Source of the DNA: Candidatus Falkowiibacteriota bacterium
GTDB taxonomy: Bacteria > Patescibacteriota > Patescibacteriia > Patescibacteriales > JALSMD01
Assembly: GCA_026987855.1 (NCBI GenBank)
Contig: JALSMD010000090.1
Coordinates: forward strand, 1-12,517
Direction: 5' to 3'
Length of the DNA stretch: 12,517 bases
Numbering within the stretch: position 1 is the stretch's first letter; every line of letters begins with the position of its first letter. Below, piece by piece: positions 1 through 5,389 of the stretch. The notes under the pieces are model-generated. The model ran no database searches and was not told the origin of the DNA. It saw only the letters and a program-made list of their open reading frames with translations. A program made the position numbers and the translations under genes.

Positions 1-1
1 A

Positions 2-55
2 GCTATGGCCATTATTACTCCGATTTATGAAGTGACAAGCATTATCTATCGTTAA
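2..55 (+). CDS. C-terminal tail of a probable PilC/GspF inner-membrane protein (5' truncated)
   Basis: Reading frame 2 gives 17 residues, AMAIITPIYEVTSIIYR, followed by TAA. The 'hydrophobic stretch - TPIY - E/Q - x - TS' ending resembles the extreme C-terminus of PilC/GspF family proteins, the polytopic inner-membrane platform of type IV pilus and type II secretion machines. The location directly upstream of a run of pseudopilin genes and pilM supports this, because pilC commonly sits in such loci. Only a few codons are visible, so the identification rests on a short motif plus context. The gene starts outside the window. Confidence 0.5.
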   Translation, partial: AMAIITPIYEVTSIIYR

Positions 56-79
56 GTTACCCCAAAATATTTTAGAGAG

Positions 80-108
80 ATGATGTAATAACAGGAAAAT
101 TATATAAT
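80..108 (+). promoter_or_regulatory. Possible sigma70 promoter for the pseudopilin operon
   Basis: A perfect -10 hexamer TATAAT lies at 103-108, preceded after 17 nt by a weak -35 (ATGATG, 80-85). The -10 sits in a 12-nt palindrome (98-109, AATTATATAATT). The stretch 56-219 holds no other gene. The -35 match is poor and the leader would be about 100 nt, so this is only a candidate; read-through from the upstream pilus gene is equally possible. Confidence 0.25.
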
Positions 109-219
109 TCGTAACTTAAATTAATGTACAAATACAAATTGTGGATTATGAACTAGAAATAAATTTTATTCAACAATGCCCTAATTCTTGATTTCAATCC
201 CTGTTTGAAAGTTAATTAT

Positions 220-666
220 ATGCGCCCCTATGCTTTTACCTTAATTGAATTGTTAATTGTAGTGAGTATTATAGCAATTCTAGGAACAATGGTTGTTCCT
301 AGTTTTAGTAAATTCCAATCTTCATCTTTGTTGTCTGAAACAACCGCTCAAATTGAACAAAGTTTGCGTTTAGCGCGAGGCAAGGCTTTAGCTGGCTTTA
401 ATGATGTAGGTAGTGGTATTTATTTTGATATTGCTAATAATAAATACATAATTTACAGTGGCAATTCTTATAATTCTCGCTTAATATCTTATGATCTAGA
501 ATTTAATTGGGATGAATCTTTGGAGATAAATATACCAAATGGCCCCGAAATTATTTTTCTTAAAGGAAGTGGTTATGCGAGCAGTACAAGTTATATACAA
601 TTAAAACATAATAATCAAATTAAAACCATTACTATTAATAGTTATGGTTTTGTAGATGTTGAATAA
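220..666 (+). CDS. Type IV pseudopilin, GspH/FimT-like
   Basis: The product is a minor pilin (148 aa from the ATG at 220) carrying the class III prepilin signal MRPYA|FTLIELLIVVSII. A short basic leader is followed by Phe at +1, Glu at +5 and about 20 hydrophobic residues forming the N-terminal pilin helix. It should be cleaved and N-methylated by a prepilin peptidase and inserted in the inner membrane before assembly. Downstream helix residues (SSSLLSETTAQIEQSLRLAR) match the conserved second part of the pilin alpha1 helix, and the rest is a short beta-rich globular domain. Length and composition resemble GspH/FimT minor pilins. A TTG at 205 would add five residues (MKVNY); the ATG is preferred because it gives the usual short leader. 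The residue before the cleavage site is Ala, not the usual Gly. No Shine-Dalgarno sequence is visible. It is first in a run of three pseudopilins. Confidence 0.85.
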   Translation: MRPYAFTLIELLIVVSIIAILGTMVVPSFSKFQSSSLLSETTAQIEQSLRLARGKALAGFNDVGSGIYFDIANNKYIIYSGNSYNSRLISYDLEFNWDESLEINIPNGPEIIFLKGSGYASSTSYIQLKHNNQIKTITINSYGFVDVE

Positions 667-711
667 CTTTAATAAGATATTAGTTAAATACGATTTTTGA
701 GCTTATTGTTT

Positions 712-1689
712 ATGTTAATAATACAGGCGGTTAAAAATCAGAATGGTCAATCTTTGGCTGAGATTGTTTTAGCTATAGCTATTTTCTCTGTCTTAGCACT
801 GAGTTTGGTAAGTCTTTCCTTGGGAGGGCTTTCTGCTAGTTTGCGTGCAGAAGAATTAAGCGAAGCACAATTTTTGGCTCAAGAAGGTCTAGAAGCAGTG
901 CGAAGCATAAAATCACGAGCATGGAATGAACTAATTTATAATTCTAGCGAAGTAGGAACATCTAGCGGAAAATGGGTTTTAGTGGGCGAAGGCACTAGTG
1001 GAAAATTTGGCAAATTTGAAAGACAGATTAATTTTTATCCTGTATGGAGAGACATAAATAACCAAATTGTGTCCCCTGATATAGATAGCTCTTATTTAGA
1101 TGTGAGTAGTAAAATAGCAGAATCAGTAGTCTCGTGGCAAACAGAACAGGGCACTCAAACTCAGGTAAAATATGTTAGTTATTTAACAAATTGGGAAGCA
1201 AGTTTTTGGGAACAATCAGATTGGCGTGGTGGGCCAGGGCAGCTTATTTGGACCGATGAGACAAAATATTATAGTAATGATGGAAATATCAATATAAATA
1301 CCTTTGGTCAGGTAGAGTTAGCTTTGGTAGCAACTTCTACTTATGCTACTTCTAGTGTTTTGATTTCTTCTGCTTTTGACACTGGAACGAGTAGCGCTTT
1401 TTGCGTTATTTATTGGGAAGAAGAAATTCCAGACAGTTGCACGCTTTGTCAAGTTAAATTTCAAGTTAAAACTGCGCCAGATTCGGGTGGCACGCCCGGC
1501 ATTTGGCAAAGCAATTGGATAGGTCCGGAAGGAGATGACGGGGATGAGGATGATTGTTTTACTAACAATCATGGCGAACTAATGCCAATTGATCTTAATG
1601 GTGATCAGTGGATTAAATATAGAGTAGTTTTAGAGGGAGACGCTAGCTCTACTCCAATTTTAAAAAGATTTAGAATTTATTATCAATAA
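712..1689 (+). CDS. PilV/GspI-like pseudopilin with a large extracellular beta domain
   Basis: The N-terminus (from the ATG at 712) is MLIIQAVKNQNG|QSLAEIVLAIAIFSVLALSL. This is a prepilin leader ending in Gly, then Q at +1, Glu at +5 and a hydrophobic helix, as in PilV/GspI-type minor pilins. At 325 aa it is about twice the usual size. Residues ~160-325 form an additional Ser/Thr/Gly-rich, probably all-beta module. It has a WRGGPGQLIW motif (~171-180), four cysteines (~231, 243, 246, 282), an acidic patch (EGDDGDEDD, ~273-281) that could bind calcium, and an NGDQWIKYRVVLEGDASSTP strand pair near the end. I recognise the style of this tail from CPR surface proteins but cannot name the domain. 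It is probably exposed on the pilus and may bind a surface. A TTG start at 697 would add five residues and is less likely. Confidence 0.8.
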   Translation: MLIIQAVKNQNGQSLAEIVLAIAIFSVLALSLVSLSLGGLSASLRAEELSEAQFLAQEGLEAVRSIKSRAWNELIYNSSEVGTSSGKWVLVGEGTSGKFGKFERQINFYPVWRDINNQIVSPDIDSSYLDVSSKIAESVVSWQTEQGTQTQVKYVSYLTNWEASFWEQSDWRGGPGQLIWTDETKYYSNDGNININTFGQVELALVATSTYATSSVLISSAFDTGTSSAFCVIYWEEEIPDSCTLCQVKFQVKTAPDSGGTPGIWQSNWIGPEGDDGDEDDCFTNNHGELMPIDLNGDQWIKYRVVLEGDASSTPILKRFRIYYQ

Positions 1690-1724
1690 TTTTTATAATA
1701 TTAGTTTTAAAATTTTATTTTTTT

Positions 1725-2231
1725 ATGTTAAGATTACATAAAAAAGGACAACAAGCTTTTACTCTCATTGAGACTTTAATATATTCTAGTATTACAGCGA
1801 TAGTTTTAAGTAGTTTACTTTCTTATATTTTTTTGGTTTCAAGTGTCCGTAATAAAAATTATATTCGGGAAGAAATACAATCAAATTTAAGAATAGTTTT
1901 AGATTTTATTTCTAAAGAAATAAGAATGGCTGATGAAATAATTTTGCCTACCAAAGGAACGTCCTCCTCTATCCTAAGACTAACAAGCTCAAGCACAGAA
2001 ATAACTTTTTTCCTTTCCAAAGGACAGGTTTTTATTACAAAAGACGGAACTACAACTCCTATAACCAGTAGCCAAATTTATATTTCTAGTATTGATTTTT
2101 CTAACTCGTCTGTTTTAGGAAACAAGGATATTATTAATATCAAATTAGGCGCTAATAATCTAGGCTCAGCTGGCAGCGTTGATTATAGATATAATTTAAC
2201 TTTACATACTAGTGCGCAAAAAAGAAAATAA
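1725..2231 (+). CDS. PilW/GspJ-like pseudopilin
   Basis: The protein has 168 aa with prepilin signal MLRLHKKGQQA|FTLIETLIYSSITAIVLSSLLSYIF: basic leader, Phe +1, Glu +5, one hydrophobic helix. The sequence after the helix (NYIREEIQSNLRIVLDFISKEIRMADEI) matches the pattern of PilW/GspJ-type minor pilins, in which an amphipathic helix with 'ISKEIR' precedes the beta domain. The C-terminal half is Ser/Thr-rich and beta-like. As in the first pseudopilin, Ala precedes the cleavage site. It starts 35 nt after the previous gene and ends 4 nt before the pilM ATG, so translation and transcription are probably coupled. It likely forms part of the pilus-tip complex with the two preceding minor pilins. 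Confidence 0.83.
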   Translation: MLRLHKKGQQAFTLIETLIYSSITAIVLSSLLSYIFLVSSVRNKNYIREEIQSNLRIVLDFISKEIRMADEIILPTKGTSSSILRLTSSSTEITFFLSKGQVFITKDGTTTPITSSQIYISSIDFSNSSVLGNKDIINIKLGANNLGSAGSVDYRYNLTLHTSAQKRK

Positions 2232-2235
2232 TTTT

Positions 2236-3801
2236 ATGTTTGAAAAAATATTAGGTATTTTTCAAAAAAAATCTCTAGGCATTGATATCTCTGATTCTAG
2301 CATAGAAATACTTGAAGCGTCTTGTGTGGGAGACAGAGTACGCATTCTACATTTAGCTAGAACTATTTTAGCGCCAGGCATAGTAGAACGAGGAATCATA
2401 AAAGATAAAGAGAAATTGAACCAGGCTTTAATAAAAACTATTAAAAAAGCCGGAATCACAATTAGTCATATACATGAAGCAGTTTTTGGTATACCTGAAA
2501 TTTGTTTTTATGTCCACTCCTTTAAAGTTAGGCCAGAAAATCTAAACCAAAAATTTATCTTAAAAGAAGTTCAGGCTAATATTCCTCTTGATTCAGATAA
2601 ACTTATTTATATTTATAGAGTTATCGATAAAATAAGTGATGACAAGGAAAAGACAATTTTAATAGTAGCCGCGGATAAATATATTCTTGCTGATTGGCAA
2701 AGGTTTTTTGCTGGTTTAGGAATAAAAGTAAATTTGTTTGATTTAGAAATATCTGCTGTACGCCGTGCTTTAAATTTAAACAATTCTAATAATTTATGTT
2801 TAATTGATTTAGGATCTAACATTACTTCTATTTCCCTATTTATTGATGATGATTTATATTATTCGTATGCAAGCAAAATAGCGGGCAAAAGCATTACAAA
2901 AAAAATTTCTAAAAGTTTAAAAATAAACTGGGACAAAGCTGAAGAGATAAAAATCAAGACTGATGTATTGAGCAAGAAGAGCCGTGCCGCGGCTATTATT
3001 CGTAAAGAATTAAAAAAAATCATTTTAGAAATTAATGATTTAATTTTCTACTTTCAGAGAAAGACAGGCAAACAGGTGTCAAAGGTAGTTTTATGTGGGG
3101 GGACGAGCAAATTAAAGAATATTAGCCAATTTTTTAACAAATATTTATCTGTTGCTAGTACGGAGTTGCCTCAACCAATAAAACTTAATAAGAAAATTTC
3201 ATCTGAGTTCGTTGGCGCGCTTGGATTAGCCCTCTTAGGTTTAAATAAAAATAAATTTAGCAATCAACCATATTTTGAAGTATCCATAGAACCAGAACGA
3301 TATAATTTTTTAAATGTTTTACGCAGAGATAAGGCAAATTTATTTCGTTTGTTTTTTTTAAAAAGTCGTTTTCTAGCTATTATTTTAGTATTTGTTTTGG
3401 TTGTCGTCTTGGTGGTATTTATCTGGAAAACAAGACAGGAGAATTTAAATTTTTTGCCTCAAGAAACCGACGAAATTAGTAGATCATTTTTGTCTGACCA
3501 GAAATTTTCATCCACTACTCAGGAATATGTTTCAGAAAAGGATCCAGAAACGAAAGAAAAAGAAATAAAAGAAATAAAAAAATCAGAAGTGCCACATTTA
3601 AAACAGTATATACAGATAGTTAATACTAGGGGGAGACGGGTTAATATCAGAAAAGGACCAGGAATAAATTTCAAGATAATTGGCAAAGCAGAGGAAGGAG
3701 ATAAATATGAGTTTATTGCTAAAGAGAATAATTGGGTAAAAATTGTTTTACCAACAGGAGAAGAAGGATGGATATATTCTGCTTTAGTTACACGTTTATA
3801 A
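2236..3801 (+). CDS. pilM: PilM-like actin-fold ATPase fused to a TM anchor and an SH3b domain
   Basis: Residues ~1-345 are PilM, the cytoplasmic actin-like component of the type IV pilus alignment complex. Visible parts are the phosphate-1 motif LGIDISDSSIEILE (~14-27), a phosphate-2 motif LIDLGSNITSISLF (~188-201) and an adenosine motif VVLCGGTSKL (~284-293). Normal PilM stops at about 350 aa. Here a basic stretch leads into a transmembrane helix (~379-397, FLAIILVFVLVVVLVVFIW), an acidic/Lys-rich linker (~400-455) and a bacterial SH3 domain (~458-521; NTRGRRVNIRKGPGINF... and ...EEGWIYSALV). The predicted topology is cytoplasmic PilM, one TM pass, and an extracytoplasmic SH3b that could bind peptidoglycan. 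The ATG at 2236 is chosen because it gives the canonical MF-KKKSLGID start; a GTG at 2212 would overlap the previous gene. No PilN or PilO gene follows. Confidence 0.88.
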   Translation: MFEKILGIFQKKSLGIDISDSSIEILEASCVGDRVRILHLARTILAPGIVERGIIKDKEKLNQALIKTIKKAGITISHIHEAVFGIPEICFYVHSFKVRPENLNQKFILKEVQANIPLDSDKLIYIYRVIDKISDDKEKTILIVAADKYILADWQRFFAGLGIKVNLFDLEISAVRRALNLNNSNNLCLIDLGSNITSISLFIDDDLYYSYASKIAGKSITKKISKSLKINWDKAEEIKIKTDVLSKKSRAAAIIRKELKKIILEINDLIFYFQRKTGKQVSKVVLCGGTSKLKNISQFFNKYLSVASTELPQPIKLNKKISSEFVGALGLALLGLNKNKFSNQPYFEVSIEPERYNFLNVLRRDKANLFRLFFLKSRFLAIILVFVLVVVLVVFIWKTRQENLNFLPQETDEISRSFLSDQKFSSTTQEYVSEKDPETKEKEIKEIKKSEVPHLKQYIQIVNTRGRRVNIRKGPGINFKIIGKAEEGDKYEFIAKENNWVKIVLPTGEEGWIYSALVTRL

Positions 3802-3806
3802 TTTAT

Positions 3807-3836
3807 TTGTCAAAAGTCTAAATCTTATGTTATAAT
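3807..3836 (+). promoter_or_regulatory. Sigma70-type promoter for the pilin gene
   Basis: The -35 TTGTCA (3807-3812) and -10 TATAAT (3831-3836) are separated by 18 nt. They lie in the 65-nt gap between pilM and the pilin gene. Initiation is expected near 3843, giving a leader of about 24 nt. A separate promoter here fits a structural pilin that is needed in more copies than the assembly proteins. Confidence 0.6.
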
Positions 3837-3866
3837 TTATATTGAAGATACAATAATAAAAATTAT

Positions 3867-4376
3867 ATGAAGAACAAAAAACATCTATCAGCCTTTACTT
3901 TAATTGAATTGTTGCTTGTTGTTGCTATAATTGCAATTTTGTCAAGCCTTATTTTAGTTGCTTTTAAGCCATTACAACGTTTTGAAGACTCTCGTAATGC
4001 AAAACGATGGTCTGATGTTAATGCTTTGTTAAATGCTATTAAATTATATCAAATTGACCACGGAGGGGAATATTACCCAACTATTGCATCTATGACTCCT
4101 AATACTTATTATCAAATAGGAGACGCTACTACAGGATGTGATACGCCTTGCTATAACCCTCCTGTTATTTTGCAGCCAACTTGCGTTGATTTGTGGGGAT
4201 TAGTAGATGATGGATACATTGCCGATATTCCTTATGATCCAAATGCGGAAGGGGCATCTTGGGCTACAACAGGTTATTATGTTTATAAATATAACAGTGG
4301 CCAGATATTAGTGGGAGCTTGTTATGAAGAACAGGGATCAAACAGCACAATACAACCAATAGAAGTTTCAAGGTAA
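3867..4376 (+). CDS. Type IV pilin / GspG-like major pseudopilin candidate
   Basis: The product is 169 aa with signal MKNKKHLSA|FTLIELLLVVAIIAILSSLILV: Lys-rich leader, Phe +1, Glu +5, strong hydrophobic helix. The following region (RFEDSRNAKRWSDVNALLNAIKLYQIDHGGEYYP) is typical of GspG-like pilins, where 'D..R..D...L..AL..Y..D.G.YP' leads into the C-terminal sheet. Cys residues at ~90, 94, 105 and 151 may form disulfides. The end (DIPYDPNAEGASWATTGYYVYKYNSGQILVGACYE) resembles the conserved 'P.DP......Y.Y' segment of such pilins. It has its own good promoter and is the best candidate for the major subunit here, although only expression data can show which pilin is abundant. Ala again precedes the cleavage site. 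No Shine-Dalgarno sequence is present. Confidence 0.87.
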   Translation: MKNKKHLSAFTLIELLLVVAIIAILSSLILVAFKPLQRFEDSRNAKRWSDVNALLNAIKLYQIDHGGEYYPTIASMTPNTYYQIGDATTGCDTPCYNPPVILQPTCVDLWGLVDDGYIADIPYDPNAEGASWATTGYYVYKYNSGQILVGACYEEQGSNSTIQPIEVSR

Positions 4377-4479
4377 TTTAAAGTTAGCTTTAGAAACCAA
4401 GTTAAGAGAGCAAATTCAAAAATATAGAAAAGTTATATGGAAGAGTTGATTTTATTATTTAATATTTAAAAACAATATA

Positions 4480-4507
4480 TTGACATATTTTTTATTTTTG
4501 ATAATAT
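4480..4507 (+). promoter_or_regulatory. Probable promoter for tRNA-Asn
   Basis: A perfect -35 TTGACA (4480-4485) is followed after 16 nt by TAATAT (4502-4507). It lies about 55 nt before tRNA-Asn, in otherwise non-coding AT-rich DNA after the pilin gene. Just downstream (4515-4533) a 4-bp hairpin AGCC/GGCT is followed by seven T. If that hairpin terminated transcription it would serve the pilin gene and conflict with this promoter, so the assignment is moderate. Confidence 0.45.
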
Positions 4508-4563
4508 TATTTGTAGCCATTAGGGCTTTTTTTGTTTTTTGAAGTTGAAAATTTTTTAAATAT

Positions 4564-4638
4564 TCCCGGGTGGCGCAGCGGTAGCGCAGCTGGCTGTTAA
4601 CCAGTTGGTCGTGGGTTCGAATCCCACCCCGGGAGCCA
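4564..4638 (+). tRNA. tRNA-Asn (anticodon GUU)
   Basis: A full cloverleaf can be drawn. The acceptor is TCCCGGG/CCCGGGA, the D stem GCGC/GCGC with loop AGCGGTA, and the anticodon stem GCTGG/CCAGT with loop CTGTTAA (anticodon GTT). The T arm is GTGGG-TTCGAAT-CCCAC, followed by discriminator G. The CCA end is encoded (4636-4638). A canonical terminator follows. Confidence 0.96.
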
Positions 4639-4644
4639 AAACAG

Positions 4645-4671
4645 AAACCTCGTTAACAAAACGAGGTTTTT
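4645..4671 (+). terminator. Rho-independent terminator after tRNA-Asn
   Basis: A 9-bp stem AAACCTCGT (4645-4653) / ACGAGGTTT (4661-4669) encloses the loop TAACAAA and runs into a T tract (4667-4671). It starts 6 nt after the tRNA CCA end. Confidence 0.8.
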
Positions 4672-4852
4672 AGATAATAGCGGAAACTTTTAGGACTTGT
4701 ATTTTCTTGTTACAGTTATAACAATTAGAGTTGCTTTATATTAGAGCCACTTTCTGATTTCGTTATTTTGTGGCACGATCTAGTCTTGCCCCCTAGCCAT
4801 AGCTGAATAATCGTTGACAAATATGACATAAAACTGAACCAAACAACATGGC

Positions 4853-4877
4853 GTCCAAAATGATGTGGACTAATACA
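4853..4877 (+). repeat. 25-bp dispersed repeat, copy 1, 5 nt upstream of the tRNA-Gly -35 box
   Basis: This 25-mer occurs again, perfectly, on the opposite strand at 8523-8547. It contains a dyad GTCCA-N8-TGGAC followed by CTAATACA-type sequence. It ends exactly 5 nt before the putative -35 of the tRNA-Gly promoter, and the second copy has the same 5-nt spacing to the -35 of another gene. That geometry suggests a regulator-binding site; an insertion-sequence terminus is the main alternative. The preceding stretch 4672-4852 holds no gene that I can support. Confidence 0.8.
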
Positions 4878-4882
4878 AAAGC

Positions 4883-4911
4883 TTGCATTTTTTTTCTTTT
4901 TGATTTATAAT
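4883..4911 (+). promoter_or_regulatory. Promoter for tRNA-Gly
   Basis: The -35 TTGCAT (4883-4888), a 17-nt T-rich spacer and a perfect -10 TATAAT (4906-4911) lie just before tRNA-Gly. Initiation is expected near 4918, only about 7 nt before the mature tRNA 5' end. The 25-bp repeat at 4853-4877 sits immediately upstream. Confidence 0.65.
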
Positions 4912-4924
4912 ATGTTTAGTGTCT

Positions 4925-4999
4925 GCGGGTATGGTATAGTGGCTATTACGCTACCTTGCCATGGTAGAGACACGGGTTCGATTCCCGTTACCCGCTCCA
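4925..4999 (+). tRNA. tRNA-Gly (anticodon GCC)
   Basis: The cloverleaf has acceptor GCGGGTA/TACCCGC, anticodon stem CTACC/GGTAG with loop TTGCCAT (anticodon GCC), T arm ACGGG-TTCGATT-CCCGT and discriminator T. CCA is encoded at 4997-4999. There is no normal terminator behind it. Instead an imperfect inverted copy of its own 3' half follows at 5019-5047, and a direct copy of its last 20 nt before CCA lies at 5145-5164. Confidence 0.96.
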
Positions 5000-5018
5000 A
5001 TGCCTTGTGAAACAAGAT

Positions 5019-5047
5019 ATTGGAGTGGGTAATGTAACGAACCCGTG
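5019..5047 (+). repeat. Inverted imperfect copy of the tRNA-Gly 3' half
   Basis: This segment is complementary to 4971-5001 (T arm, acceptor strand, CCA and two more bases). ATTGGAG, GGGTAA and CGAACCCGTG match exactly, with two substitutions and a short gap around the T-stem. An inner stem CTTGT (5004-5008) / ACAAG (5012-5016) with loop GAA closes the hairpin. In RNA it could pair with and mask the tRNA T arm and acceptor strand. Confidence 0.75.
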
Positions 5048-5144
5048 GAAAAACCGCGAATACAAAAAAAGTGCGATTAGAACAAAAATTTGTATTTTAA
5101 AATATTCATACGTATAGAACGAGGAGGTGTGGGGCTTCCGCCCC

Positions 5145-5164
5145 TTCGATTCCCGTTACCCGCT
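5145..5164 (+). repeat. Direct copy of the tRNA-Gly tail (att-like)
   Basis: TTCGATTCCCGTTACCCGCT is identical to 4977-4996, i.e. from the T-loop to the discriminator base. It is joined on its left directly to a GGGGC/GCCCC hairpin and has no 5' tRNA part, so it is not a second tRNA gene. Confidence 0.85.
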
Positions 5165-5248
5165 AAGTATGTTATTTAAAAAATATTTTATGTTAAAATA
5201 AAAAAAGTAATTTTTTTATATTCCTGATTTCTACTGCCAGTTCAAACT

Positions 5249-5321
5249 GCCGATGTAGCTCAGTTGGTAGAGCAATGCTCTCGTAAAGCATGGGTCGCCG
5301 GTTCGAATCCGGCCATCGGCT
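5249..5321 (+). tRNA. tRNA-Thr (anticodon CGU)
   Basis: The cloverleaf has acceptor GCCGATG/CATCGGC, D arm GCTC-AGTTGGTA-GAGC, anticodon stem ATGCT/AGCAT with loop CTCGTAA (anticodon CGT), and T arm GCCGG-TTCGAAT-CCGGC. After discriminator T (5321) the sequence is CACCA, so CCA is not at the correct position and must be added enzymatically. No convincing promoter was found in the AT-rich 84 nt upstream. A strong terminator follows. Confidence 0.95.
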
Positions 5322-5325
5322 CACC

Positions 5326-5370
5326 AAACAAAAAAGATCTACCTTAACACAAAGGAGATCTTTTTTGTTT
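5326..5370. terminator. Bidirectional terminator between tRNA-Thr and alaS
   Basis: A very long hairpin pairs AAACAAAAAAGATCT (5326-5340) with AGATCTTTTTTGTTT (5356-5370). An inner stem CCTT/AAGG surrounds the loop AACACA. Both strands end in a T-rich tract (TTTTTTGTTT). It lies 5 nt after tRNA-Thr (+) and 19 nt after the alaS stop (-), the convergent position expected for a shared terminator. Confidence 0.88.
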
Positions 5371-5389
5371 TTGTTGTTCTTTATAAATA

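Larger units (their letters stand above)
4977..5164 (+). mobile_element. tRNA-targeted mini-element A (behind tRNA-Gly)
   Basis: The unit runs from the T-loop TTCGA of tRNA-Gly (4977) to an exact 20-nt copy of the tRNA tail (5145-5164), a period of 168 nt. In order it contains: the tRNA 3' tail; a hairpin ending in an inverted copy of the tRNA 3' half (5019-5047); an A-rich stretch; TAGAAC at 5078-5083 and again at 5115-5120; GGAGG; a GGGGC-TTCC-GCCCC hairpin (5131-5144); then the tail copy. There is no ORF of note. Element B behind tRNA-Gln has the same order and spacing. A direct repeat of a tRNA 3' end starting in the T-loop is the classic mark of tyrosine-recombinase integration; here the insert is too small to encode an enzyme. 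It is either a non-autonomous element or the scar of one. The mobile assignment is inferred. Confidence 0.6.

Noticed and set aside
2212..2235. GTG start for pilM
   Set aside because: It would overlap the upstream gene and add a Lys/Asn leader; the ATG at 2236 gives the normal PilM start.
4515..4533. Terminator after the pilin gene
   Set aside because: A stem of only four pairs, although followed by seven T; it also lies just downstream of the likely tRNA-Asn promoter.
4707..4724. Short hairpin TTGTTA/TAACAA
   Set aside because: Six A/T-rich pairs with no T tract or neighbouring gene; expected by chance in such DNA.
5131..5164. Second (pseudo) tRNA gene
   Set aside because: Only the T-loop and acceptor 3' strand are present; the 5' side is an unrelated GC hairpin and no cloverleaf can form.
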